A DNA stretch of 16,554 bases from contig CACVAR010000325.1 of assembly GCA_902727905.1 (NCBI GenBank), positions 1-16,554 of the forward strand. The letters are read 5' to 3'. This DNA comes from an uncultured Sulfurovum sp. GTDB taxonomy: Bacteria; Campylobacterota; Campylobacteria; Campylobacterales; Sulfurovaceae. Position 1 is the stretch's first letter; every line of letters begins with the position of its first letter. Shown piece after piece: positions 1 to 6,457 of this stretch. Both the position numbers and the translations under genes were made by a program. The notes below the pieces were generated by a model. That model was given only the letters and a program-made list of their open reading frames with translations, was not told the origin of the DNA and did no database searches.

Positions 1-1010
1 AGTTAATTGACTTTGCTTCTAATGACTACTTAGGCTTAGCCAATAATAAAAAACAACTCCAAAAAGCATTAAAGCTTTTAAACGAATATGAAAATCATGC
101 ACCTAAAGCAAGTATGTTAGTCAATGGATATCATGAAATCCATCAACGTTTTGAACAACGCTTAGCTTCACTCAATGATTTTGAAGAAGGCATTGTGGTA
201 GGCTCAGGTTTTCTTGCTAATGTTTCACTTATCGAAGCATTGGTTCGTAAAAAAGATATGCTATTTATAGATGAGGAGTACCATGCATCAGGCATGATGA
301 CTACAGGTCTTTTAGCACATCGTGTTGTAAAATTTAAACATAATGACCCCCAAGATTTGGAAGATAAACTCAAAAAGTTCTCTGGAGGACGAAAGATTAT
401 TGCTGTTGAGGGTGTTTACTCTATGTCAGGTGCTTTGTGTGAAAAAGAAATATTTGAAATAGCTGATCAATATGAAGCCTTACTCATTGTGGATGAAGCC
501 CATTCATCTGGTGTGATTGGAGAAAATCTTTTAGGTATTTTTGAATATTATAATATTAAGCCTCATGAACGACATATAAAAATGGGAACACTTGGTAAAG
601 CCTATGGCTCTTATGGTGCTTATATTTTAGCCTCTTCCCACATTATCTCTTTTTTAGTCAACCGTGGAAAACCTATTATTTACTCTACAGCACCATCAGT
701 TATCGATACAGCACTAGCATTAGTAAACATTAACTATGTTGCGAAAAACAGTAGTGAGATTCATGAACAAATCAGAGAGAAACAAACTATTGTCAAAAAA
801 ACTTTGTCCATCATTACTAATTCACTTATTGTTCCTATTCTCATGCCTAATAACCAAGCAACTTTAGATGCTCAACAAAGACTTGAAAGATTAGGTTACT
901 TAGTTGGAGCAATACGTCAACCAACCGTTAAAGAGCCAATCTTACGCGTTATACCACGTATTGGTACACCTGTAGGCTCATTACAGAAAATGCTTTATGA
1001 AGTCTATTAA
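1..1010 (+). CDS. bioF: BioF/KBL-family PLP-dependent acyltransferase (8-amino-7-oxononanoate synthase-like), 5' end missing
   Basis: This is an alpha-oxoamine synthase family protein (fold-type I PLP enzyme). Family members condense an amino acid with an acyl thioester; BioF joins alanine and pimeloyl-ACP/CoA in biotin synthesis. The gene is cut by the left edge. The open frame runs from base 3 and encodes the family's N-terminal motif DFASNDYLGLA, so the ATG at 114 is internal and not the start. Visible motifs are SGFLAN, YHASG (the His that stacks on PLP), VDEAHSSG (the Asp and His of the cofactor site) and TLGKAYGSYGAY, whose Lys (codon 597-599) should form the Schiff base. The segment after the N-terminal motif (ASMLVNGYHEIHQRFE) departs from the usual GSR..SG..xxH pattern, so the exact substrate is not certain. 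Established knowledge, from memory: Helicobacter pylori has a bioF-annotated gene next to pbp1A, the arrangement seen here. Family assignment is firm; BioF activity is likely but unproven. Confidence 0.85.
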   Translation, partial: LIDFASNDYLGLANNKKQLQKALKLLNEYENHAPKASMLVNGYHEIHQRFEQRLASLNDFEEGIVVGSGFLANVSLIEALVRKKDMLFIDEEYHASGMMTTGLLAHRVVKFKHNDPQDLEDKLKKFSGGRKIIAVEGVYSMSGALCEKEIFEIADQYEALLIVDEAHSSGVIGENLLGIFEYYNIKPHERHIKMGTLGKAYGSYGAYILASSHIISFLVNRGKPIIYSTAPSVIDTALALVNINYVAKNSSEIHEQIREKQTIVKKTLSIITNSLIVPILMPNNQATLDAQQRLERLGYLVGAIRQPTVKEPILRVIPRIGTPVGSLQKMLYEVY

Positions 1011-1012
1011 GC

Positions 1013-1018
1013 TATAAT
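1013..1018 (+). promoter_or_regulatory. Candidate -10 box for pbp1A
   Basis: A perfect TATAAT lies 2 bases after the bioF-like stop codon and 28 bases before the pbp1A start. No clear -35 box is visible, which is usual for sigma-70 promoters in this phylum. It suggests pbp1A can be transcribed on its own as well as by read-through. Confidence 0.5.
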
Positions 1019-1046
1019 ATGCTTCATAATTAAAAGGAAAATTTCT

Positions 1047-3005
1047 ATGGTTAACCAACTGATAAAAGGTTCAATTTTACTTGCTATTATCTTTGCTATG
1101 GCTCTCTTTGCTGCCTTTATCTATGCCTATAATGAGATTAAACTTGATGCTGATAAGCTAATTAACTACAATCCACCAACATCATCCGTAATTTTAGACT
1201 CTAAGGGAGATAAAATAGCCTATGTATTCAAAGGACAGCACCGTCTTTATGCAACCTATGATGAAATACCGGGATATGTGGTAGAAGCCTTAGTTGCCAT
1301 TGAAGATACACGATTTTTTGAACATAATGGTGTTAACCCAGATGCAATCATACGTGCTGCTTTACGAAACTATGAAGCTGGACGTAAAGTTGAGGGAGGA
1401 AGTACGTTAACACAGCAGCTGGTTAAAAATACCATTTTAAATAATGAACGTAGCTACTCTCGTAAAATGAAAGAAGCCATTCTCTCAATGAAAATTGAAA
1501 ATGAATTGACTAAAGAAGAGATTTTAGAACGTTACTTAAATGAGATGTTCTTTGGTCATGGGTATTATGGAATTAAAACAGCAGCAAAAGGTTACTACAG
1601 AAAAGAGTTAGATGAATTAACGCTCAAAGAATCGGCTCTCTTAGCTGGACTCATGAAAGCACCAAGTGCTTATGACCCTACTCGAAATTTAGACAAAGCT
1701 TTAACAAGAGCAAGTACCATTTTAGCAAGAATGAAAAAGCTTGGTTGGATTAACCATGAAACTTATCTTGATGCTATTAAAGAGATTCCAACCATATACA
1801 AAGATACTTTAACACAAAATATTGCTCCTTATATTACTGATGAAGTCATTCGTCGAATGAAAAAAGAGTTTCCTAATGTCCGTACTGGTGGATACACCAT
1901 CCACACAACCATTGACATGGAGCAACAAAAAATTGCACGTGAATCACTCAAATATGCCCATAAAAAAATTGTAAAAAAACAACGTGAAAAAGTTGCAACA
2001 ACCACGCTAAATGGTGCTATTTTAGCTGTTGAGAACAAAACGGGTGATATTAAGGCTATGGTTGGAGGAGTTGACTATAAAAGGTCAGCCTATAACCGTG
2101 CTACCATGATGGTCCGTCAGCCAGGTTCTGCATTTAAACCTTTTATTTATCAGGTTGCTTTAGACATGGGTTATAATCCGGGAACTGAATTAACAGACAT
2201 TGCAAGAACCTTTCAATATTACAGTAATGGAAAACGTAAAATTTGGAGACCAAAAAACTATGAAGGTACTTTTAAAGGTTTTGTTAAACTACGCGAAGCT
2301 TTAGTACACTCTCGTAACCTAGCAACCATTAACCTTGTAACAGAAGTTGGTTTAAACAATATTCTAGAAAGATTAGAAAAACTAAATGTCCCTAAGATTC
2401 CTCAAGACATGTCTGTTTCCTTAGGAAACCTTGGTCTCAGTCCTGTAAAAATGGGACAAATATATTCAGCTTTTGCCAATGGTGGACACATGATAGAGCC
2501 ACGACTTATTGCAAAAGTAAAGTCTCGTAATGGTACGGTTATCTATGAAGGTAAAACACAAGAAATTAATGACTTTACAACCCCTGAACAAGCCTATTTA
2601 ATGACAGATATATTAAAAGATATCGTTACTAGAGGTACAGGGAAGAATGCACGGGTTAAAGGGGTAGAAGTAGGTGGGAAAACAGGAACAACTAACAAGA
2701 ATGTTGATGCATGGTTCTGTGGATACTCGCCAACAACAGAAGTTATTGTTTGGATTGGAAGAGATAACAATAAACCTATAGGACGTGGTGGTACAGGTGG
2801 TGGTGCAGCAGCACCAGCTTTCTCTTATTTTTTAAATAAATTACATAATGAGTTATATAAAGGGATGCCTAAAAAGTTTGCACGTCCTGAAGGTGTTTAC
2901 AACGCAAGAAATGGTGTCATTACTGAATTATACACAGATATTTCTCCTCTACCTATTGCAACAGCATCCGTTAATAATCCTTATGGAGATACTGACCCCT
3001 TCTAA
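1047..3005 (+). CDS. mrcA: Penicillin-binding protein 1A, bifunctional glycosyltransferase/transpeptidase
   Basis: This class A PBP polymerises lipid II into glycan strands and crosslinks the peptides on the outer face of the inner membrane. One N-terminal membrane anchor is at about residues 7-28. The GT51 glycosyltransferase domain (about 60-235) has EDTRFFEH with the probable catalytic Glu86, EGGSTLTQQL at 116-125, and RKMKEA and the ERYLNE region at 139-166. The transpeptidase domain (about 320-600) has the SxxK motif SAFK with nucleophile Ser361, SRN at 422-424, and KTGT at 545-548. At 652 residues it is a compact PBP1A without the extra OB domain of the longer enterobacterial form, which is normal for this phylum. 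A ribosome site (AAGGAAA) sits about 7 bases before the ATG. The gene follows the bioF-like gene by 36 bases and converges on bcp with only 12 bases between stop codons. Some annotations call this gene pbpA or ponA. Confidence 0.95.
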   Translation: MVNQLIKGSILLAIIFAMALFAAFIYAYNEIKLDADKLINYNPPTSSVILDSKGDKIAYVFKGQHRLYATYDEIPGYVVEALVAIEDTRFFEHNGVNPDAIIRAALRNYEAGRKVEGGSTLTQQLVKNTILNNERSYSRKMKEAILSMKIENELTKEEILERYLNEMFFGHGYYGIKTAAKGYYRKELDELTLKESALLAGLMKAPSAYDPTRNLDKALTRASTILARMKKLGWINHETYLDAIKEIPTIYKDTLTQNIAPYITDEVIRRMKKEFPNVRTGGYTIHTTIDMEQQKIARESLKYAHKKIVKKQREKVATTTLNGAILAVENKTGDIKAMVGGVDYKRSAYNRATMMVRQPGSAFKPFIYQVALDMGYNPGTELTDIARTFQYYSNGKRKIWRPKNYEGTFKGFVKLREALVHSRNLATINLVTEVGLNNILERLEKLNVPKIPQDMSVSLGNLGLSPVKMGQIYSAFANGGHMIEPRLIAKVKSRNGTVIYEGKTQEINDFTTPEQAYLMTDILKDIVTRGTGKNARVKGVEVGGKTGTTNKNVDAWFCGYSPTTEVIVWIGRDNNKPIGRGGTGGGAAAPAFSYFLNKLHNELYKGMPKKFARPEGVYNARNGVITELYTDISPLPIATASVNNPYGDTDPF

Positions 3006-3027
3006 AAAACAAGGGGTTTACCCTTGT
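3003..3027 (-). terminator. Rho-independent terminator of bcp, overlapping its stop codon
   Basis: Read on the - strand, a 7-bp perfect stem (ACAAGGG/CCCTTGT) with a 5-base loop is followed by a run of T. The bcp stop codon lies at the loop edge, and the T run lies on the last bases of the pbp1A stop region. On the + strand the hairpin lacks a following T run, so it should act mainly on bcp. Confidence 0.6.
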
Positions 3028-3485
3028 AATTCAGCAAGTTTTTCTTTCACTTCTTGAATATGATTTTTAACCCTAACTTTTTCCCACTTATAAGCAAGCG
3101 TTCCATCTGGTGCTATTAAAAAGGTACTTCTTACTACCCCCATATACTCTTTTCCCATAAACTTCTTAAGTTGCCACATTCCAAAACTTTTACAAAGTTC
3201 TTTCTCTTCATCAGCAAGTAAAGTAATTTTCAACTCTTTTTTTTCAATAAAATTTCTATGCTTTTTAGGACTGTCTGGACTTACCCCTAAAATAATAGCT
3301 TCCATTCCAGTAAAATCAGGTAACGCAGCTGTAAAATCACAAGCTTCAGTTGTACAGCCAGGTGTATTGTCTTTTGGATAAAAATAAATTACTGCCCAAC
3401 GTCCTTTAATGTCTCTAAAACATATCTCTTCTTCATCTTGATTTGGTAAACAAAATGCTGGTATTTCATCGCCGATTTCTAACAT
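3018..3485 (-). CDS. bcp: Bcp/PrxQ-type thioredoxin-dependent peroxiredoxin
   Basis: This cytoplasmic peroxiredoxin reduces H2O2 and organic hydroperoxides using thioredoxin-type donors. At 155 residues it has the usual Bcp length. The family signature YFYPKDNTPGCTTEACDF is present, with the peroxidatic Cys44 and the putative resolving Cys49 four residues later, typical of the two-cysteine Bcp subtype. A second Cys pair is absent from the C-terminal half, as expected. The start is backed by AGAAGGA about 6 bases upstream. The gene is monocistronic: it has its own extended -10 box and a hairpin terminator at its stop codon. It is divergent from the small gene at 3529 and convergent with pbp1A. 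The role in oxidative stress is from family knowledge; no regulator site such as a PerR box was recognised. Confidence 0.93.
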   Translation of the reverse strand: MLEIGDEIPAFCLPNQDEEEICFRDIKGRWAVIYFYPKDNTPGCTTEACDFTAALPDFTGMEAIILGVSPDSPKKHRNFIEKKELKITLLADEEKELCKSFGMWQLKKFMGKEYMGVVRSTFLIAPDGTLAYKWEKVRVKNHIQEVKEKLAELQG

Positions 3486-3517
3486 GGATATCCTTCTGAA
3501 TGTTTAAATTTTATGGT

Positions 3518-3523
3518 AGTATA
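3518..3523 (-). promoter_or_regulatory. Candidate extended -10 box for bcp
   Basis: On the - strand the sequence reads TGCTATACT, an extended -10 (TGn plus TATACT), 32 bases before the bcp ATG. It lies within 6 bases of the start of the divergent 73-residue gene, so the two transcripts start almost back to back. Confidence 0.5.
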
Positions 3524-3528
3524 GCAAA

Positions 3529-3750
3529 ATGCAAAAGAAAAACCCTATAAATGAAAAAGAAGCATTATTAAAAGAGATAGAAGCCCTACTCTCCTATAAA
3601 CCTGATGAGAAAACTACTATTAATCCTAACTATTTAGACTACTTAGAAATTGAAGATTTAGAGTCTATTAAAAAAGGTCTTATAGAAAAAATTGGGATAT
3701 TAACTACAGAAGATATTGAGTGGCTAGAGCAATTTAAGAAATATGACTAG
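3529..3750 (+). CDS. Small acidic/charged protein of unknown function (73 aa)
   Basis: I do not recognise a family. The 73-residue product is highly charged, has no signal peptide, membrane segment or cysteine, and is predicted mostly helical. Residues 8-22 (EKEALLKEIEALLSY) and 41-73 look like two amphipathic helices around a short Pro/Asn-rich link (INPNYLDY). Support for it being real: it fills the gap between bcp and the histidine kinase without overlap, its codon use resembles its neighbours, and it ends cleanly at TAG. Against it: no Shine-Dalgarno is visible before the ATG. An extended -10-like string (TGGTAGTAT) ends 7 bases before the ATG, which would allow a leaderless or near-leaderless mRNA. 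It is probably a conserved hypothetical of the phylum, cytoplasmic, function unknown. Confidence 0.65.
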   Translation: MQKKNPINEKEALLKEIEALLSYKPDEKTTINPNYLDYLEIEDLESIKKGLIEKIGILTTEDIEWLEQFKKYD

Positions 3751-3773
3751 AAACTAAAATAATAATAAAAACT

Positions 3774-5291
3774 TTATTCTTCTATATCTAATCTCTCTGG
3801 TAAAGTAATACTAAACTCAACACCATCAGCAACGTTCTCTACGCTGATTTTTCCTTGAATATGTTTATCTATAATTGTTTTAACCATATACAGTCCAAGC
3901 CCTGTACCCCCAGAGTTACTCTTCGTAGTAAAATACGGTTCAAAAATTTTATATTTAATAGCGTCATCAATAAACGAACCATTGTTAAAAATCTTAATTT
4001 GAACCTCTTCTTGCTCTTGACTAGTAGTGATGACAATCTCTTTTAAACCTACTTTCTTCTCCAAAACATCTTTGGCATTTGTTACAATATTCATCAGAAC
4101 CTGTAAAAGTTCTCGACTATAGGTATGAAGAAAAATCGATGTATTACAAGTAATTTTTAATTCAATATCATGACGTTTAAGTACTGCCCCTAACATGGTC
4201 TTAATTTCATTTAGAAGTGTGTTGAGTTCCACTTTGTCAATTTTATTCGATTTTTGAAAAAAGTTTTTAAAGTCTTCAATAGTATTTGACATATAATGTA
4301 CTTGGTTACTAATGACTTCTAAATCTTCTTCTACTTCATCAAAATTAATCGTGTCCTCTAAAAGATGCTTTTGTACTGCCTCGGTTAACAACCCAACAAT
4401 TGAAATTGGTTGTCTCCATTGATGTGCAATCATACCAATCATCTCTCCCATTGCTGCATGGCGTGACTGCACAATAATCATCTCTTCTTGATGTTTAATC
4501 TGCTCATCTTTTTTTACAAGCTCACTAACATCCTGTATTAATCCAATAGAACGTACAATATTGCCTTCTTTATCTAAAATGTGTTCACATCGATCTTCTA
4601 CATACTTTATACCTTTAGAAGTTATCAATCTAAAACTTTCATGATAAGACTCTTTACGCGTCATCGATGTCATATATGCCATATTTACACGTTTCACATC
4701 ATCTCGATGAATTGAAGCCAAGAAAGCTTCATAGTTTGCTTCAAATTCATTTGGATTTAATTCAAATATTCTATAAATCTCATCAGACCATGTAATACTA
4801 TTAGTTGCAACATCATATTCCCAGTTTCCAATATGTGCTCTCTTATGAACTTCCGTAAGATCTTTTTTACTTCTATTTAACGCTTCATTTGTTTTTTTAA
4901 GTACTTTTAAAGTCTCTTCCCCAAAGGTGACATCTCTTATAATTGCTTGTACCACATTAGTATTAGTAATATTCATTAAAGTAAATGAAATTTCAACATT
5001 AAAAGTGGTTTGGTCAGCTTTTATCAAATTACAATGAATACGTTCAGAACCCTCTTCTATAAGCTTTTTTCGTAAATTATTAATTTCTAATTCACCTTTT
5101 ACTGAAAACTGATTAAAAAAATTAAATGTCATTAACTCTTCTTCAGTCCAGCCAAACATCACTCCTGCATGAGGGTTAGTCATGAAAATTTCACCTTCAA
5201 GACTATGGATAATAATAGCATCATTGGAATATTCATATAAATCTTGATAGTGCTTATTCTCATTGAATATATTAGCTTTTATTTGAGTCAT
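3774..5291 (-). CDS. Soluble PAS-PAS sensor histidine kinase (orphan)
   Basis: This two-component sensor kinase has no membrane segment, so it should sense a cytoplasmic signal. PAS domain 1 covers about residues 12-125 (YSNDAIIIHS at the start, AIIRDVT at the end). PAS domain 2 covers about 150-258 (HIGNWEYD to GLIQDVSE). A short coiled coil (about 255-275) leads to the HisKA region with MIAHQWRQP, in which His290 is the phosphoacceptor. The ATPase domain has an N-box (NIVTNAKDVL, Asn405), an F-box (FEPYFTT at 450-456) and a G2 box (GTGLGLYM at 463-470). The G1 box reads FNNG where DxG is usual, so the adenine-contacting Asp is replaced by Asn. No response regulator is encoded next to it, so its partner is unknown. 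AAGGAA precedes the start. It converges on the small gene at 3529 with 23 AT-rich bases between stops. Confidence 0.9.
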   Translation of the reverse strand: MTQIKANIFNENKHYQDLYEYSNDAIIIHSLEGEIFMTNPHAGVMFGWTEEELMTFNFFNQFSVKGELEINNLRKKLIEEGSERIHCNLIKADQTTFNVEISFTLMNITNTNVVQAIIRDVTFGEETLKVLKKTNEALNRSKKDLTEVHKRAHIGNWEYDVATNSITWSDEIYRIFELNPNEFEANYEAFLASIHRDDVKRVNMAYMTSMTRKESYHESFRLITSKGIKYVEDRCEHILDKEGNIVRSIGLIQDVSELVKKDEQIKHQEEMIIVQSRHAAMGEMIGMIAHQWRQPISIVGLLTEAVQKHLLEDTINFDEVEEDLEVISNQVHYMSNTIEDFKNFFQKSNKIDKVELNTLLNEIKTMLGAVLKRHDIELKITCNTSIFLHTYSRELLQVLMNIVTNAKDVLEKKVGLKEIVITTSQEQEEVQIKIFNNGSFIDDAIKYKIFEPYFTTKSNSGGTGLGLYMVKTIIDKHIQGKISVENVADGVEFSITLPERLDIEE

Positions 5292-5329
5292 ATTTCTATT
5301 CCTTAAAATATATTTAATTTTTATATTTA

Positions 5330-5335
5330 ATTATA
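5330..5335 (-). promoter_or_regulatory. Candidate -10 box for the histidine kinase gene
   Basis: A perfect TATAAT on the - strand, 38 bases upstream of the kinase ATG. A 12-bp perfect palindrome (GTTTTATAAAAC, 5342-5353) lies 6 bases further upstream, where a -35 or operator would sit. Confidence 0.45.
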
Positions 5336-5370
5336 TAGTAAGTTTTATAAAACAAGATAAAAAGCATTCA

Positions 5371-5823
5371 TTATTTTAAAGTATGCATTCCTTCATATAC
5401 TTCAGCATCATAAGACTCTATACCTAATTCTAAAGCCAATTCAGACATTAAACCTGTACCCTTTTTATGTAGCAATTTTTTTTCAACATCATAAACTTTT
5501 CCACTTCTTACAGCACAAGACGGACTTCTATCTTTACCGATAAATAAGGCTATATCTGGATTATTTTTAAAAAATATTTTCGCATAAGTTCGAATGGGTT
5601 CTGAAATATCTTCATTACTCTCATTTGAAACTGCCGAGATGATATTAAAGTTTTCTATTAAATCCATAGTAGGACGAGGTGTACCAAAACAATGGTCTTC
5701 GGGACAAAAAGGAATTATTTCGTAGTTAGCCAAAAGTTGTAGAAGATTCTCATTCAAATTATCATCACCATCATAACGGCATGTACAACCTAGAAGACAA
5801 GCAGAAAGTGCTACTTTTTTCAT
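5371..5823 (-). CDS. DUF523 family protein (TudS-like, probable Fe-S thiouracil desulfurase fold)
   Basis: The 150-residue product is a single DUF523 domain. Conserved blocks are SACLLG with Cys9, FCPEDHCFGTPRP with Cys40 and Glu42, and GKDRSPSCAVR with Cys103. In the characterised member TudS (2-thiouracil desulfurase), three cysteines at equivalent places hold a [4Fe-4S] cluster that takes sulfur from the substrate, and the Glu of CPE is part of the active site. By that analogy Cys9, Cys40 and Cys103 are the likely ligands here; Cys13, Cys15 and Cys45 are extra. Substrate in this organism is unknown; sulfur removal from modified bases is an inference. The start codon directly abuts the stop codon of the upstream DUF420-like gene (TAG then ATG), so the two are almost certainly co-transcribed and translationally coupled. 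Confidence 0.85.
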   Translation of the reverse strand: MKKVALSACLLGCTCRYDGDDNLNENLLQLLANYEIIPFCPEDHCFGTPRPTMDLIENFNIISAVSNESNEDISEPIRTYAKIFFKNNPDIALFIGKDRSPSCAVRSGKVYDVEKKLLHKKGTGLMSELALELGIESYDAEVYEGMHTLK

Positions 5824-6330
5824 CTACGCTATGAAAAATACCCAGTAGAGAGCAACAGAAGTTAGGGCTGTTAGAACAATACTTTTAAATACGCGCTTAC
5901 CCGTTCTAGCATGGCTTTCACTATAAACACCCGGTAAGGCGCGTCTTTTCCTATCTGACAAAGCATATATCAATGCAAATAACCAAATTACAAGTGTCAA
6001 AATCGATACAATTACATGCACTACTAATAAAATACTTACTTTTGTGGCGTCAATGCTACTTTTTGCTACTAAAGTATCAAAACCATATAAGCAATGTACA
6101 AAATAAGCAAATAAACTTAAAGCAATTAACGTCAAGAAAAAGAGTAAAAATTGAGTAATTTGATGGAGCTTCAAATGCTTTCTAATAGCAAAGACGATAG
6201 ATACCCCACTTAAAATAGGAAGTAAAGCCAAAAATGAGATAATAACATCAATATAAAAAGAAGCTCTACTCTCCAAAAAACCAGCTAACTCTAAGTGACT
6301 TATAAAAAATGTGCAATATTCTTCTATCAT
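5824..6330 (-). CDS. DUF420-like four-helix inner membrane protein
   Basis: This 168-residue integral membrane protein has four predicted helices at about 27-49, 58-79, 97-123 and 148-167. Histidines sit at or near helix ends: His52, His56, His79, His105 and His140. The C-terminal layout SHARTGKRVF followed by a last helix ending ALYWVFF resembles the HRKxGRWT...VTGVVVY pattern of DUF420. Some DUF420 members (for example CtaM of Staphylococcus aureus) are needed for maturation of heme-copper oxidases. A heme-binding or oxidase-assembly role here is an inference from that family and from the histidine pattern. AAGGGTA precedes the start. It is the first gene of a two-gene operon with the DUF523 gene. 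The leader carries an extended -10 box and an imperfect inverted repeat. Confidence 0.65.
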   Translation of the reverse strand: MIEEYCTFFISHLELAGFLESRASFYIDVIISFLALLPILSGVSIVFAIRKHLKLHQITQFLLFFLTLIALSLFAYFVHCLYGFDTLVAKSSIDATKVSILLVVHVIVSILTLVIWLFALIYALSDRKRRALPGVYSESHARTGKRVFKSIVLTALTSVALYWVFFIA

Positions 6331-6344
6331 TGTATACCCTTATT

Positions 6345-6375
6345 GTTACTACCTTTAATAAATTAAAGCAGTAAC
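6345..6375. repeat. Imperfect inverted repeat in the leader of the DUF420-like gene
   Basis: On the + strand the outer arms are GTTACT and AGTAAC, with inner arms CTTTAAT and ATTAAAG, offset by one base. The repeat lies 15 bases before the start codon of the - strand gene and downstream of its candidate -10 box, so it would be within the 5' untranslated RNA. It lacks a T run and does not look like a terminator. It may be an operator or an RNA stem. Confidence 0.5.
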
Positions 6376-6397
6376 ATAAATAAACCCTCTTATTTTA

Positions 6398-6403
6398 AGT
6401 ATA
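6398..6403 (-). promoter_or_regulatory. Candidate extended -10 box for the DUF420-like/DUF523 operon
   Basis: On the - strand the sequence reads TGTTATACT, an extended -10, 67 bases before the start codon. It lies between the aldehyde dehydrogenase stop and the operon, supporting a separate transcription unit. Confidence 0.45.
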
Positions 6404-6457
6404 ACATATCTTTATTAAAACTTATAAAAATATTTATTAAAGAAAATTTGCTAAATA

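Noticed and set aside
114..116. ATG at 114 as the start of the bioF-like gene
   Set aside because: The same frame is open to the left edge and encodes the conserved DFASNDYLGLA motif, so the gene begins outside the window.
2848..3057. Open frame overlapping the end of pbp1A and of bcp on the + strand
   Set aside because: It lies in another frame inside pbp1A, has no family resemblance, and its codon use does not fit; pbp1A is unambiguous here.
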